Source: Parascedosporium putredinis (taxonomy: Eukaryota > Ascomycota > Sordariomycetes > Microascales > Microascaceae). Taken from it: a stretch of 64,000 nt of DNA. The translations under genes and the position numbers were made by a program. Position 1 is the stretch's first letter. The number at the start of each line of letters is the position of its first letter. The DNA is taken from NCBI GenBank assembly GCA_949357655.1, contig CASHTG010000005.1, positions 1,054,001 to 1,118,000 on the forward strand. Direction: 5' to 3'. The notes under the pieces were generated by a model. The model worked only from the letters and a program-made list of their open reading frames with translations. It was not told the origin of the DNA and did no database searches. This document shows positions 46,883 to 59,321 of the stretch, in pieces.

Positions 46883-49293
46883 CTAGTTCTCGGGTCGTGC
46901 AGAGGCTTCGGAAGCCGGGTCTTCAAAGTTCAAGAGATATTGATCAAGCAGTGCCTGCAGAGTTAAACAATCCATTAGCATCAAGCACGATCGCCACGCA
47001 ATTCTTTTTCGAAAACGTACCCAGTCGATATTCTCCGATCCGTCAAGCATCTGCGACATGATACCCGCGTGCGGAAACTGCATCTCTAATCCTCCCTCCG
47101 CCACACCAAAGCCATGCTCGTTGGCAATGGGCAGCCCCATGTCATTCTCGCTCACCTTGCGGAGCATCAGCCCCAGTGCCAACGCCGCCGTCTGCGCGTC
47201 TTTGTTGGACGCTCGGCACTGATTCAGCTCCCAGATCTTCTGGGACACCTGAAGGGCTTGGTACTCCTTCATCGCGAGCTTCTGCTTGCCCTCATCCCAG
47301 TCGCCGTGGAACGCGGATACCGCGCCCTTCCGCTGGCGCACCTGTACCGATAGGTCCAGACATACCGCCATAGCTGCGAGCAGGAAATCGTGAACCTGGA
47401 GCGAGTAAAACATCCAGCGGTCCTCGTACAACCGGCCACCGGGTTCGCATGCGCTATACAAATCAGCCTGGCGATGGAGGATCACGAGGGCGGCCTCGAT
47501 GCACGCGCGACGTGAGGGCTCAAATGCCGGGTTTTGCACCTCGTGATTGAGGTACCGTCGATGGAGGATGACGAGCCCTTTGAAACAAAGCATTTCTATC
47601 GATGAACGCTGCCATATGCGGCACGAGTTGTCGAGAAACGCGCGGTTGACGTCCCGCCGCTTGAGCATCTCGGGTATACCGTCGTATGCGCGATTCATCT
47701 CGGCGTCTAGAGCAAGGGTCTTCTCGTAGGCTTGCGGCACGAGGGATTGTGTGTGGGCCACAATCTTCTTGAACACTGCCATCACACTCGCCTTCACGAT
47801 GACGTAGCAGATGGTCGTATCTTCGGAAAGGGGTCGCGAAGGCGGCAGCTCGGCCATGTCGAGGTACATGTCGGAATAGTCCAGGTTCCGTGGGACCTGC
47901 GTGTCGCAAAAGTCCGCCGGGATCATGCTGGGGAACCCCACCTGGTAGGATATCAAAGCATCTATTTGAACAACGTTGAGCCATACGCGACGTCGCATCT
48001 CGCCGTCAAACGGAGTAATACCGGTCAGATTGCTCGGATCGCGATTGTATCCCATTCGAAAGGCTAGCCGAATCACGGTGCCGACCTCGAACCACGGGTC
48101 TACGGAATACCCGCTACGACCAAGAAAGCTGCTTTGGATATGCAGTATAAACGCCTCCATCGCATACGAGTTCGCCGTGGCATATCTACCGAGGGTAAGG
48201 CACTGCACGCATCTCTTCTGCAAGACGCTGATGGGCGGAATACAGCTGTCCGGGTCCGGCAGGTTCGACAGCCGGCGGATGACCATGGTTATGCTGAGGA
48301 CTGCGAAGAGGAGACCCACCCATAGAGGAGATGTCGTGGAAGGGGAGGCCCAAAAGTCTTCGTACTGAGCGGCGATGTCAGCATACTAGAGCGGTTTTCA
48401 TAGAACACAGTGGAAGCCTTACTTCTAGTTGAAATTTGGCCGGATGTATAAGCCCTTGAAAATGCCCCCTGTCAGTGATTGGTTGCCAACTTCGGTTCCC
48501 GGAAACCCATGCCAAACTCACCAAGCACCATGAAACGCGTGTTGAAATACCAGGACACCAACATGTCACATATTGGTTGAGGCGGCAATGACTCTAATAT
48601 TTCGTCGAGCGCAAGGTCAGGCACCAGCAAAAGACTTGCATCTGTGCCTCCATTCCGAACTTCAAGAATGGGAGCTATTTGAGGGCTAGAGTTCCTCGAT
48701 AAGGATAAGTGCTCGCGCACTTCTTTGATGTCGTCTAGGATGGACAACCAGTGGCTACGGTCGATATAGTTGACCTGACCATCGTCGGTCTTTTGAAGGT
48801 GTGGCGTTTCTGGGTCGAGCGGGGAGATGGCCGTGCTAGGACCATGCCCAACCGCCCCATGCTCTATCGCGATGTCGCCCCGGGTCCGCTCCGACTGCGA
48901 AGCTGAAATGCCGCCTCCCGTCACTCCGATCTCATTCAGCAATCTCGACTGAATCACCGTGTCTCCCGTGACGAAAGACGACACTAGGTTCTCCAGCGTC
49001 TTGAGCCGATCTTTTAGATCGCGAGACCTGGGCGCCGAAGGCTTGCTCCGCGCTGCATTCGCCGCATAAGTGCAAAGCGAGGCCTTGTCCCGCTTGCTAC
49101 AAGTATCACAGGGCAAGCCGCGATTGCATTTAAGCCTACAAAACACTCGTCAGCCTTTGAGGGCTACAATAAACAGCGGAGATTTGTGACCAGGGGCAGA
49201 GATGAAGAAAATGATATACTTTCGTGTCCGACACGGTTCACAAGATACCGGTGGTCGGTTCCGCTTCTCGATTCCTCTCGAATGGCCGTCCAT
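46883..49293 (-). CDS. Zn2Cys6 transcription factor with fungal-trans domain (second)
   Basis: This regulator reads without a single frame break: four exons, 733 residues. The start ATG 49293 encodes MDGHSRGIEKRNRPPVSCEP. The intron 49136-49219 splits the zinc cluster CEPCRTRK / LKCNRGLPCDTCSK, giving C-x2-C-x6-C-x5-C-x2-C-x8-C. Two more introns (48455-48521 and 48365-48422) flank a short exon encoding the junction PAKFQLE, followed by YEDFWA. A leucine-rich dimerisation stretch follows the cluster (LKDRLKTLENLVSSF). The fungal-trans core is GVTPFDGEMRRRV-like: FDGEMRRRVWLNVVQIDAL. It lies divergently about 590 bp from a short-chain dehydrogenase, its likeliest local target (inference). Confidence 0.88.
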
Positions 49294-49883
49294 TACGCCA
49301 ATGAACGCGCACCAAGGTATGTGGAATAATGGTGATTACCAGAGTGGGTTTGCTGGGCACCGATGACGATGGTGAGAGTTATCTGTGGAAGACTGAGTGG
49401 CCACGTGATCCGCGGCAAATCAAGCGATTCGCGGGCAACCCGGCGCAAAATGTAGAGATTTCGAGATTGGCTCGGTGAATCCTACTATCTCTCTTTTTGT
49501 TTATTTTTCAAGGCCAAGCATGGCGGCAAGGCCGTGGAGGACTTTACCTTGTCAGGCAACATGCTGTGGAATTGTCTGACGTGCTAGAATGAGCGGAGAT
49601 AATAACCCCGCTTGGTCCAGAAGTCCTGAAATGCAAAGTCCGAGCCAATCAAGGACCGCCACTCGCCGCACGCACCACAAGGGCGTAATATCTCCGTCTC
49701 AGCGAGAATCTTCCTCGATGTTAGTGACCGGAGAGCAAAGTGTTAAATAGATCTGTAAATATCACTGCTGGTTTTTTTTTATTAATTCATCGATCACTTG
49801 CGCTTTAATTCAGCAATAAGTTTGCCACAATTATACTCTCGTGTGGCTACCTCTATTGTGTACCGTTTTCCTCTCGAATCATC
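49294..49883. promoter_or_regulatory. divergent promoter, regulator / dehydrogenase
   Basis: About 590 bp lies between the two divergent start codons, with a T-run near 49762. I did not identify a specific inverted CGG pair, the usual zinc-cluster site. Confidence 0.45.
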
Positions 49884-50943
49884 ATGGCTGTGTTCTCAGC
49901 CCTATACGGCGCAGGCCATGTTATCTTTTCTAGGGCGTTCGTATCCCTGCCCGTGCCTATTGGCACCCCGGATCTACCCAATCAGACCATCATTGTGACT
50001 GGCGCCAATACAGGTCTCGGCTTCGAGGCAAGCCAACATCTAGCGCGCCTCGGCGTCGGCAAACTGGTCCTTGCGGTCCGGACTTTATCAAAGGGTGAGG
50101 ATGCGAAGAAGCAGATTATCGACTCTACCGGAGCTTCCGATTCCAGTATTGAGGTCTGGCCTCTTGATATGGACAGCTATGAGTCCATCAAGCTATTCGC
50201 TGGCCGAGCATCTCTACTTCCACGACTTGACGGCGTCTTGGCGAACGCCGGTGTCATGACGACCAAGTTTGATCTCAGCGAAGGCAATGAGAAAACCATC
50301 AACGTCAATGTCATCAGCACCTTTTTGTTGTGTCTTCTCCTATTGCCTGCCATGCGAGCATCTGAGAAAACCACCGGGTACACTTGTCGCTACGTCATCC
50401 CCAACAGCGCACTGCACTACATGGCGCCGCTAGCCGAATTGGAGCCAAATGGCCACGCCATCCTTAGCCAGCTCAACAATCGCGAGACATCAAACATGAG
50501 CGGCCGATACCCACTCAGTAAGCTATTAGTGCTTTATGCTGTCCGTGAATTTGCCCATAGGACCACATTGTCGGGCAAGGGAGCCTGCATCATCAACACG
50601 CCAAACCCAAGTTTCTGCAAGTCCAACTTGGCAAGGGAATCTCAAGGTAGCAAAGGCTTTCAAGTTGCGGAAAGCGTCATGGCCAGATCAACTGAGGAGG
50701 GAAGCCGAGTCCTTGTTCATGCTCTACTCACCAACGAGGATACAAATGGGCAATACCTGTCTAACTGCAAGGTTGAGAGGTGAGAACCCCACGATTACAT
50801 CGTTTACTCCTAAACCCTGCTAACTTCAATAGTCCAGCATGTCATGTTACCAACAAATGGGGCCAGGAAGTTCAAAAAGATTCGTCGACGAAGTCTTGAC
50901 GACGCTGGAAAATATTCAACCCGGCATCTCGTCGAACCTCTGA
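49884..50943 (+). CDS. short-chain dehydrogenase/reductase (second copy)
   Basis: This classical short-chain dehydrogenase of about 335 residues has cofactor motif TGANTGLG, VLANAGVM, a catalytic Ser in VIPNSALH and the YxxxK pair in RYPLSKL. The main exon runs to 50779. An intron of 53 nt (50780-50832) joins VE to SPACHVTNKWGQEVQK. One A seems missing in the A-run near 50877, after which the frame reads RFVDEVLTTLE to a stop at 50941-50943. It is similar to the gene at 33506 through the first 200 residues (shared LAVR and ARLGV stretches), so the two are paralogues. The substrate is unknown. It is divergent from the intact Zn2Cys6 gene. Confidence 0.87.
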
Positions 50944-51394
50944 GTAATCCATTTCTAACGGGGTGGGCCGATACTCGATCGAGATCAGGGTTTCTCGTCG
51001 AGCCTTCTCATAAGATAATGAGTTCAGGCCTTTAGTTAGTGTAACGATAGTGTCGTTCTTCTTCTTATACCGTCCCCGAAGTCAACCGCACATTAAGACT
51101 CTCCAATTCTTGGTTATATGCGCTGTGATAACCTTACTATCATCTTCCTTTTCTACCGGGGTGTTGCAGCTGCTCCACAACGGTAGGGTAGGTAGGAGTT
51201 GCCATGGCCGGGCAGCAGCAATACATCTCCTCGTGTCTTGGCGTGTAACCCAATTTGGAGCGTTCACACGCAAATATCCATGGATTCTTCACTTCTAGAG
51301 CCCGGATATCGCCGCAAGTATCATAACAATGCCAGAGCCTAAGTCTATTCCGCCACGAGGCGGCACACACGTAATCGTAATCTCCGTTGTACAG
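50944..51394. other. intergenic, convergent 3' ends
   Basis: No coding region is supported between the dehydrogenase and the glycosyltransferase. Confidence 0.45.
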
Positions 51395-52716
51395 TCAAGT
51401 CCCCTCATCCCACACCCTCCATTCTTGTTTCTCATAACTTGCTATGCACCGCACTTTTTCTGGTGGCTGGTCTTGCCATTCGATCTTGTTTCCCTCTTTT
51501 GGCTCTGTGGCCATCCATTGCGACACGTAACCCTTCAATCCTTTGATGCTTGTTGCGTGCTCATCATCATAACCTATATTGACGCTCGGCACTACAGCAA
51601 TATTCCTGTACCCGGCGCGCCACATATCTTTGCAGAAAAGCTGGGGTTCACCTTGGAAACATTCTTTTGGCGTTGGTGCTCTAAACCGAGCGTAGCCCTC
51701 GATAAGGGGCCTCGAAGTAAACACAGCCGCCCCATTCCAGCACGAAAACACCTGGAACGGCCTGTGTGCCATGAATGACTTTTGGTCTGCGTGTGCATTC
51801 CAAAATAGATTCCACGCCGAATTCCAATTTCCATCAGGGGGATATCGAAGAAAGAGTCCCCGGCCAGAGTCCGGGCGATCCATACATCGTAGAATGTCGG
51901 GTCCACCCCAACGTAGGTCCAGTCGAACCCACAGGTCATATCAGCACCTAGGAGTGCCTTTTGATATATCAATTCAAGTATGTCTTCCGCGCAAAGCGAT
52001 ACATCATTGAGAAATATAACGGTTGTGTCGTGAGTGAACGCAGACGGGTTTTCGGTGAGTGGCTCAAGGGCCAGATTCCGTAACGCCGCTAGCCCAGCAA
52101 TGCGACCAATATTTGTGGCCGGGTCTATGTCGCTTCGCTTTAGATAAAAGGTCGTGCCCAACTTCTCGATTTCGGCCTTGAGTAAATCCAGAATTTCGAA
52201 AGTGCCGTCTTGCGAATGTCCTTCGACAACGGACAAAGCGCAGTTCTCAGGCCCTAAAAATCGTATTGTATCGACGATCGAGCCTATAAGGGTTGGCAGA
52301 ATAGAGACTTTTGGCGGATGTTTAGAGCGAAGAAGTATAACGGTTTTGTAGATGATTCTGGTCGCAGCTGCTGGTATCTTGTGTAGTCGGTGTGCGGACA
52401 TGCAAGACGCGGGATGTTGGTGCTTCCATCACCCATGGCAGACGCGACATAATATTTTGCATTCTTGAGGAGCTGTGGATCAGGCCCCGGTCTCGATACG
52501 CGATCAATCGTGGCTTGAAAAGGTGTTGGGACTGGGACAGGAGCAGATCGTTAGTCTCTACGATCACCACGTAACGGAGGGAGAATAATTCTTACTAAAA
52601 GAGGGGCCTACAAGCTGAGTTTTGACAAGGAGTTCGTGGAAGGCGATAAGGCAGAATAGCGAGAGGGCGGCGATACCTCCGAATCGACGGATGACTCTGC
52701 CATTGAGATACGGCAT
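51395..52716 (-). CDS. GT69 alpha-1,3-mannosyltransferase (CAP59/CMT1-like)
   Basis: This is a Golgi-type mannosyltransferase of the CAP59 family (GT69). Its relatives build capsule or cell-wall mannan in fungi. The start ATG 52716 gives MPYLNGRVIRRFGG, then a hydrophobic anchor (IAALSLFCLIAF), fitting a type II membrane protein. An intron at 52532-52611 follows. The catalytic domain shows VVEGHSQDGTFEIL, VIFLNDVSLCAEDILEL, DMTCGFDW, FYDVWIARTL, CWNGAAVF and GEPQLFCKDMWRAG, all family blocks. The frame breaks near 52540-52340 (one or two places) and near 51850, where DSFFDIP joins PDGNWNSAWN. The full length of about 410 residues is normal for the family. Confidence 0.85.
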
Positions 52717-53320
52717 CTTCGTCAGCGTGAGCGCGACAATTTATGGTGGAGAGGCTCATTGGGATCTCGAAATGTTGGAGAGGAGAAAAAGGGGAGGGTC
52801 AATCATTCAAGCCTGAAACTGAAAAGCCGTGTTGTGTTGGTTCGAGATCTCTCCCGTGTTGCCTCCCCAGCCTGCATGGGCGCTTACCTCCCGCGAGATG
52901 ATTTGGTTCCAAACTGTCGGGTCCGGCCCACGACTGGTATCGCTAAGTCAACCTATTTTCCCGGTCCCCTTTCCTGGACAGAGTCAAACTTAGCCACAAT
53001 ATTAATGAATACTACCTTGATTTGGCGTTAAATTGGCCAAGTGATGTTGGTTTGTGAAGGAAGGAAGTTAGAATGTCCTAATCCCACGTAGAGAAATATA
53101 ACCAACCAACACCGTCGTTTTGCTACAGGGCCCTCATTCTCGCCCCCTTTCCCCCGAAGTTGCTCGATCTACTACTCATAAGAAGTTAAGCCTTGCATCC
53201 CCGACAATTGCGATACAGCCTCCTTGATCTCGGGCGACGGCTGATTCGTCTTTGTGACCGTGCCGTCGCAGAAGCAGAGCGTACGAACCCTAGCACATTT
53301 CCGATTATAAGAGCAGGAGG
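52717..53320. other. intergenic, divergent promoter region
   Basis: This holds the promoters of the mannosyltransferase and the membrane protein. The plus-strand frame from 53193 has no recognisable start or signal peptide, but it could hide the real N-terminus of the next gene. Confidence 0.4.
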
Positions 53321-54215
53321 ATGCCGTCACCACCTGTTGTCACGCAGCAACCGTTGTGGAATTCCCCTTGGAGAAACGAACAACATAGGAGGCGACAGGA
53401 TAGTAATGGACCCATCACTTGTGGCTACGTTGACGGCGACATCGACAGGCCACGCTCGGCTGAAAATGGATTTAACTGCCGCGTCGACACGGAGCGAGGA
53501 CTTTGGGGGTTCTGCCCTACAACAGTCAGGGTCGCCAGCGACTGTGGCCTCGCAGGGAACTGTGTAGATCAGCATAATTGCTCTAGAGGTTGTGGGATCC
53601 GTGGAACTCCAGGAATAACAACCTTTACGTGGTACGTTAGAGGTCCGCCCTACTGCTAAACCAAATCGTTCGAGTTTGCGTGTTAATTATTGCAGTGAGA
53701 GGACTCAATATTGCTCAACTCTTATCCTCGCCCTCGGCACCGATGCCGGCTTTTCGTATATAGCTTGCGGCGCAAACCCGGCGACTGAAACCTTGCTCCC
53801 ATCTCCCACGAAAAGCCGGACAGAGCCTATCTCAACAACTAGCCAAGTGTCTACTACAGGTTCGAATACAGAGTCAAGTTCTACGGTCAACGAATCCCAG
53901 CCACCGGTAGCTGAACCGATAGGCGATAATAACGCTCCAGACAAGTCAGGGAACAATACTGGGGTTATTATTGGCGGCGTCCTTGGCGGCCTGGCGCTGA
54001 TTTGTATCTCAGTCATTATAACCGTCTATATCATTCGCCGAAAGAAAGGCCACGAGACTGGTAAAATGGGCAGGGCACCCACAGAGCACAATGAGCACGT
54101 GGTATTCCCACCTGTATACCCGGTTCAGCAGAAACAAACGGAAGCGTCCGAGCTCCACGCAACGAGCCTAGGTTCCAGTTTATCAGGCTACACAAGAGCA
54201 GAGTTACCCACCTAA
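53321..54215 (+). CDS. cysteine-rich single-pass membrane protein
   Basis: This protein of about 276 residues has one intron, 53632-53695 (GTACGT to TGCAG), which joins TTFT to CSERTQYCSTL. The extracellular part has spaced cysteines (ITCGYVDGDIDRP, FNCRVDTERGLWGFC, SDCGLAGNCVDQHNC, SYIACG), as in fungal cell-surface proteins with small disulphide domains. A Ser/Thr/Pro-rich stalk follows, likely O-glycosylated (SQVSTTGSNTESSSTVNES). One transmembrane helix (VIIGGVLGGLALICISVIIT) ends in a stop-transfer RRKKGH, and the cytoplasmic tail is about 65 residues. The layout resembles wall-integrity sensors and their relatives. I see no signal peptide at the chosen ATG, so the start may be wrong or masked by a frame break upstream. 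The ligand is unknown. Confidence 0.7.
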
Positions 54216-54728
54216 GAAGGAAGAAGTGTCTTAGTTCAAGATAAGTGCTACCGATCGATAGTGTAGCGAAAAGAGAGCGGGGCTAGACCCAGTAGTTGGG
54301 GAATATGGACCTTAGCAAAGGCGAGCGGATTTGAAATCTGGTAGGGGGTTTGAGAAGGTGGTCACGATGTTACAGGTTTTCAAAGTGGTGGAGAAGTTGG
54401 CTATGAGATGATGCGATAATTGGATGAATGTAATGGGGTTGACTTGCGGCCGAGCTGACAAAAAGGTAGAAGTCTGTATAAGCCCCGAAGTGCACATATT
54501 GTAATTGCAGTCCATGATCTATATTCTCTACCTCAGATACTGTGATCTCGTTGCCACTGCTATAAAGCAACTGAAGTCCCCGGAGCACTTCCCCATTCTA
54601 ATAGTGGTAGGGGACGGCAGAAGATCTTTCTGACTTCACCGCACACGAGCCTAGACTGATATCTTATGGAATGATTGATATCTTTTGGAAGCAATAGAAT
54701 GATTGTTTCTGTCATGAATCACATTCTC
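54216..54728. other. intergenic, convergent 3' ends
   Basis: No coding region is supported. Confidence 0.45.
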
Positions 54729-56407
54729 CTAGATATATATATCTCCGTACCCGTCACCTGGCCCCCGCAGCACGTCCATCCGGGTTGGGTCGATGACGGG
54801 ATTACCATTAAACTCAGCAGGGGGCTCCGGCAACGGGAGACTCCGCCAAACGGCTTGGAGCCGCCGAGCTGACCGCAAAAAGCGCGCGCGAGCTTCGGGA
54901 TAACCCCGGCCCACGAGCTTGCCGCCACGCTTAACCCACTTGCCATCCACCAGTACCGCCTCAATGTCGCCGACACTCGCGTGCAGGATAATGGCAGCGA
55001 CGGGGTCAACCCAGCCAAGCATAGCTGGGGAGTCACCGTCCCAAATCAGCAAGTCAGCCTTGGCGCCGACAAAGATGGCCCCGAGATCATCGCGTCGCAG
55101 AGCGAGGGCCCCGTTACGTGTGGCGAGTAAAAAGGCTTGTTCGACCGACATGGCGTTGCTGCGTGGTAGCTTGCCTTGCTCGAGCACGTCGAGATATCGC
55201 TCGTAACGTGCCTGCTGGAGCCAGATGCGGGCTTGCGTCAGGATATCAGTGCTAAAGGTGATGTGTGTGTCGATGCCGAGGGATGCCTGGTCCTGGATGA
55301 AGTAGCTAACCGGATGCGCCTGGCCGTAGTGCATCTCCGACTCGGGTGTGATGGAGATGTATTGGTTGGTCGAACGCAACAGGTCCGCGCCAGTCTCGGT
55401 CAGGAACGAAGCATGAGAGAAGACGATCGGGGTAGAGATGTTGAGATAATTGAGCGCGTGTATATCCTCGGGGAGTTGCTGACTTTAAGTGGTAAGTGTT
55501 AGCAAATGCTGAGTATCCCATTGGTTGTTTGCTCTTGTGATGAGCGACAACATCGGGAGTTTGATAGAGTGCCATTACGTACAGCCCCAGGGACCCTGCA
55601 AGGAGTGAGTTGTGATGACCGAAACATTGAGCTCGCTAGCGAGATGCCGTTAGCTCAATATATACTAGACGATTGAATCAGGCTGTGAACATGTCCAAAT
55701 CCTCACTTACCTGGCTAGGTTCATAATCTTTTGGATCTCCCTAACATTCGGATTTGGGCCCCACCCATCATAGGCAATGCCGAGTGTGGTAGGCGAGTTC
55801 TTCAACCCAGATTTCGCGGCCATGTCTCGAAAGACGGGGTATAATTCTTCAACCGTGATCAAGTCGGTCAGGTTGGCAAAGGTAAAGCCCCAGAAGACTC
55901 TGGCACCGCTGTCGATGCAAGCTTGGAGACCGGCGTCAGCGGCGTCCCTGGACCACGTATGCGTAGCATGGTCGAGCGAAGATGTGACACCTGCGTTGAG
56001 CGCTTCGTACAAACCGGCAAGTTGGCTGTCATACACGTCGGTCGCGTTCCAGAAGAAAGGCGCTACAAATGAACTATAGCGACCGAAAAACTCAATTAGC
56101 GTCGTGTTTGAGGCCATGGTTTTGAAAGCCGTCTGCCATCCGTGGCGATGAGTGTCTATGAAGCCTGGCGTGATGATCTTCCCAGCGATATCAACAATTT
56201 CAGTTTTCCGCGGGATGTGGCTGGGCACTGAATCAAACACGCCTGTGATGCGGTCATTTTCAATCAGGACGGAGCCGTCGCGGATGATTCGTAGCCCCTG
56301 TGTTTCTTTGTTGAAGGCAATAACTGTCCCCCTCGGAAGAGTGTTGACACCGCGCTCACCGCCGTGAGAAATACGGGCAGGATGCCGACTCTGTTGATGA
56401 TCTTCAT
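54729..56407 (-). CDS. amidohydrolase, TRZ/ATZ (chlorohydrolase/deaminase) type
   Basis: This metal-dependent hydrolase has about 500 residues in three exons. Metal ligands are visible in GFIDTHRHGW (HxH), VITTHSLQG (His), PIVFSHASF (His) and ITFSTDIL (Asp). The C-terminal beta-sandwich piece is GAIFVGAKADLLIWDGD. Introns at 55636-55710 and 55483-55578 flank a 57-nt exon. ATG 56407 opens with a hydrophobic stretch (MKIINRVGILPVFLTAVSA), a possible signal peptide unusual for this mostly cytosolic family. A frame break near 56340 must be crossed to reach TVIAFNKETQ. Known relatives deaminate or dechlorinate N-heterocycles such as guanine or triazines. The substrate here is unknown. Confidence 0.82.
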
Positions 56408-57821
56408 TATCGCGATGTGTACCGGTGCGTGTCAAGGGCACCTAGCGCCACGACTCTTCGGACTGGATGAGATATAAGAGGGAAGGGAGGTGCGACCCCA
56501 CCGCAAATTGGGGGAAGCTTCTCTAGCCCTCGAAGCACGTCAGCACATCGTGCCTTCACCTTTCGCTCTGTAGTCGCATTGAGCGGCGCAACGAATGATG
56601 AGCTCTGTGGTCATGGCTTGGCGCTGCAATAAATGTAGCCCTCGTGTAACTCGGCCTGTTGCCGTTGATTAATAAGGAATGGTACCATGAAATTGCCAAA
56701 TTAAACAAAACCAAACCTCCCGTTGCCTCAAAGAGCCCCAAGCCCATGCAAAGTCATGCAGCTGCCGCACTTTGTGCAGGAAGGAGGGGTTGCTATCCTT
56801 CGGATGCTGCCTCTTCAACCCTCCAAGCCGCTGTTATCGTCGAAGAAAAAGGGAGATTAGCTAGGTAAGGATGTTGGAGATAACACTATTGAATCCTCGT
56901 CTTCATGTTGAAGGGGAAGGTTTTCTTTTTTTTTTTTTTTTTTTTTCTTTGTTCGCATCCACCCTTGAATAGACGAGGTGGACGCGAAAGAAGACGGCAC
57001 TGGGCGCTCTCCCCTCAAAAGGAATCCGAGGTCAATTCTCTAAAGTATCGTAACCTTCAATGCCGAAAAGCCACCCATGCATGAGCCTCTTGCCAGCTCC
57101 TAATGTCACCCTGACCGCAGACACCTCATCGTGCTCACAGGCGGTCTGGCGCTTTCCACACCCCACTCCACTCCATGTAAATGCTAATAACCTGAGCCTA
57201 CATGTGCTACGTCTTTTCGCTTTCAGAACGGCTGAGCCATGCACCCCGTATTATTCACTCTTTATACATCGATGACTAAATTCTTCATCCACCGCTAAGC
57301 TAGTACCCGAATTTGGCCATTGTCACAGCGCGCAGGAACCAAATGCGGATATTGCCACGCTGGCTGCCACAACGAGCTTCGCTCTTTTACGTATATCGTG
57401 ACAGGAGACGATGCTATATTGCGATGGAAATATAAAGCTCTATCGCACGAGTTTTCATGCTCTAAACCTTTCACCCTCTACTAACCTGGTCCACGGATAC
57501 TAGGAAAGTATCGAGCATCATATCAACGATACAGATTACTTAGGTCCAGTATATATTCGCTATGAGGCTATATCGGCTTGCTAACTACATCGGGAAATGA
57601 CGCCAGGTAGTATTTGTCGTGGACAATCGTTAATCGTGACCCGCACCCCTCAAGTCCGAGATATTGGCTCGAGATTTTGTGGATGCAATGAAATGACACT
57701 GCCCTCCAAAAATCAAAACGATAGGTCCAAATAACACCGAACATTAGTCGCGAAGAGGAACATTGGCAGGCAATAGATGCGATGGCGTGGAACCCAACCA
57801 TGGAAGCACACATTTTTTCAA
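56408..57821. other. intergenic, no gene seen
   Basis: About 1.4 kb with no supported coding region. It contains a run of 21 T. Confidence 0.45.
56926..56946 (+). repeat. poly-T run of 21 bases
   Basis: This is an uninterrupted T-run in intergenic DNA with a short pyrimidine flank. It is a simple mononucleotide repeat whose length is doubtful in an assembly with many homopolymer errors. Confidence 0.9.
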
Positions 57822-59321
57822 TCATTTTTCGGGCTTCTGACCGTAGACAACAAGCCTGCGCTACGTTAGTATGAATCCAAAGTTAGGAACAGGGAGACAA
57901 CGTACACCGGCAAATATGCATGAACTCTTCGATCCCTCAGCTGCGCTCGTACTTCCGCGCAGTATGCCAATGTCTCCTCCGACGTCCAATTCAGCGCCCT
58001 TGTGAATAACGCCAGGGTCAAGCCCTCGAGGCCTAGGTTGTAGTTCTGGAACGTCCAGGCACCAATCTCTTTGTATCGGCGGTCCTTGGGCCACGTGTTG
58101 AGCGGCCACTTGAATTCGCGCTCGACGAGATTAGTGAAGCCAGCCTTCCCCATCATGCCCCTGTACTGGACTGCGACATCCATGGGGCGCTTAAGGGCGT
58201 GGCTGGCGTCGCGGAAGAGACCACCAAGACGTCCGAGGGGAGAGTCGGGCTCAAGGGTTCCATCGTCGCTGCGGTAGGGAATAACGATGTCTTGCATCTC
58301 AAACCATCCGCCGGGCTCGAGGGCGCTTGGTCTTGGTTAGGAATTGTCATGTGTGGCGTGGACGGAAAGACGCTTACTTGTACGCCTTGTTGATATATAG
58401 CTGGGAGTCTTCGAAGCAACTCGCCATGACCCGACTAAATAAGAAGTCAAAGGACTGAGGCCAGGCCCAATCCTTTTCCAAGTCATCAATCTCAAACGAG
58501 CAATTAGGTGGTGCCCTATGAGAGGTCAACATGAATACATCCCGACGTGACGAATCGACGCAGATATGCTTACAGCGAGGGTTGGATGGGGCTGAGATCA
58601 ACACCGATTACCTCGCACTCGGGGTGCGCGTCAGCTTCATAGAAGGTTAGCCACTTTTCTCAAATCCTAGAGAAAGTTAGGTCCCAAAGTATCTTACCAT
58701 ATTCGATAGCCCAACATCCTGTACCTGTACCGAGATCGAGAACACGCTTTGCGCCTGTCTCGGCGTAAGGACACAAACACAATGCGCCCTCGAGAGTAAG
58801 GAGCCACATGTAGTGCTGGCCCTCTGTGATGGCTGTTAGGACGCGTATACAAGGCTAGCGAAGTCACCCAGACCTACCAAGACGCTCTGCTTCGCTATCA
58901 TCATTAGGGAAGGCATATTCTAGCGGTCGTTAGCGAAGAGAAACTCTCTCTATCATTAGTCTTGTGCCTTATGACTTACTCCCTGAGCTTAGCGAATGGT
59001 AACTGCGGCCATTCTCGAACTGGTATGCCATCACACTAGATCGGAGAGATGTAAGACCGTCGGTCAAAGGCTAGGCATCATTACAACATTAGTCCGAAGT
59101 GTCAGTGTTTGCGGAGCTTTCCCGAAAATGGCGGCAGCGAGCTAGCTGCCGTCGGGCATTTGGAACCGGCTATGCAACAACTTTGCGAAGGATAAAAAAT
59201 AAATAGCTAGCGGAATAAGAATAAAAAAGAAATGGTAAAGGTTCTTCAACATACTATCGATAGGGCGGAGTCATTGTCGAAGGTGTCGGCAGCCTGTGAC
59301 CAGTGCCTCGTTAGTCCCCAT
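57822..59321 (-). CDS. SAM-dependent methyltransferase, LaeA/UMTA type
   Basis: This class I methyltransferase of about 330 residues has at least eight exons with consistent splice sites. Introns lie at 59071-59254, 58920-58979, 58824-58877, 58635-58697, 58516-58573, 58326-58377 and 57856-57905. In order it shows FDNDSALS, TSLRSSVMAYQFENGRSYHSL, HYMWLLTLEGAL, the SAM motif VLDLGTGTGCWAIEYAD, VIGVDLSPIQP, FEIDDLEKDWAWPQSFDF, LEPGGWFEMQD and the C-terminal VVYGQKPEK. These are the blocks of fungal UMTA/LaeA-like proteins. Only the first exon is uncertain: from ATG 59321 one base has to be ignored to reach FDNDSALS. Family members are secondary-metabolism methyltransferases or regulators. Here the role is unknown, with an amidohydrolase and a flavin monooxygenase as neighbours on the same strand. 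Confidence 0.85.
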
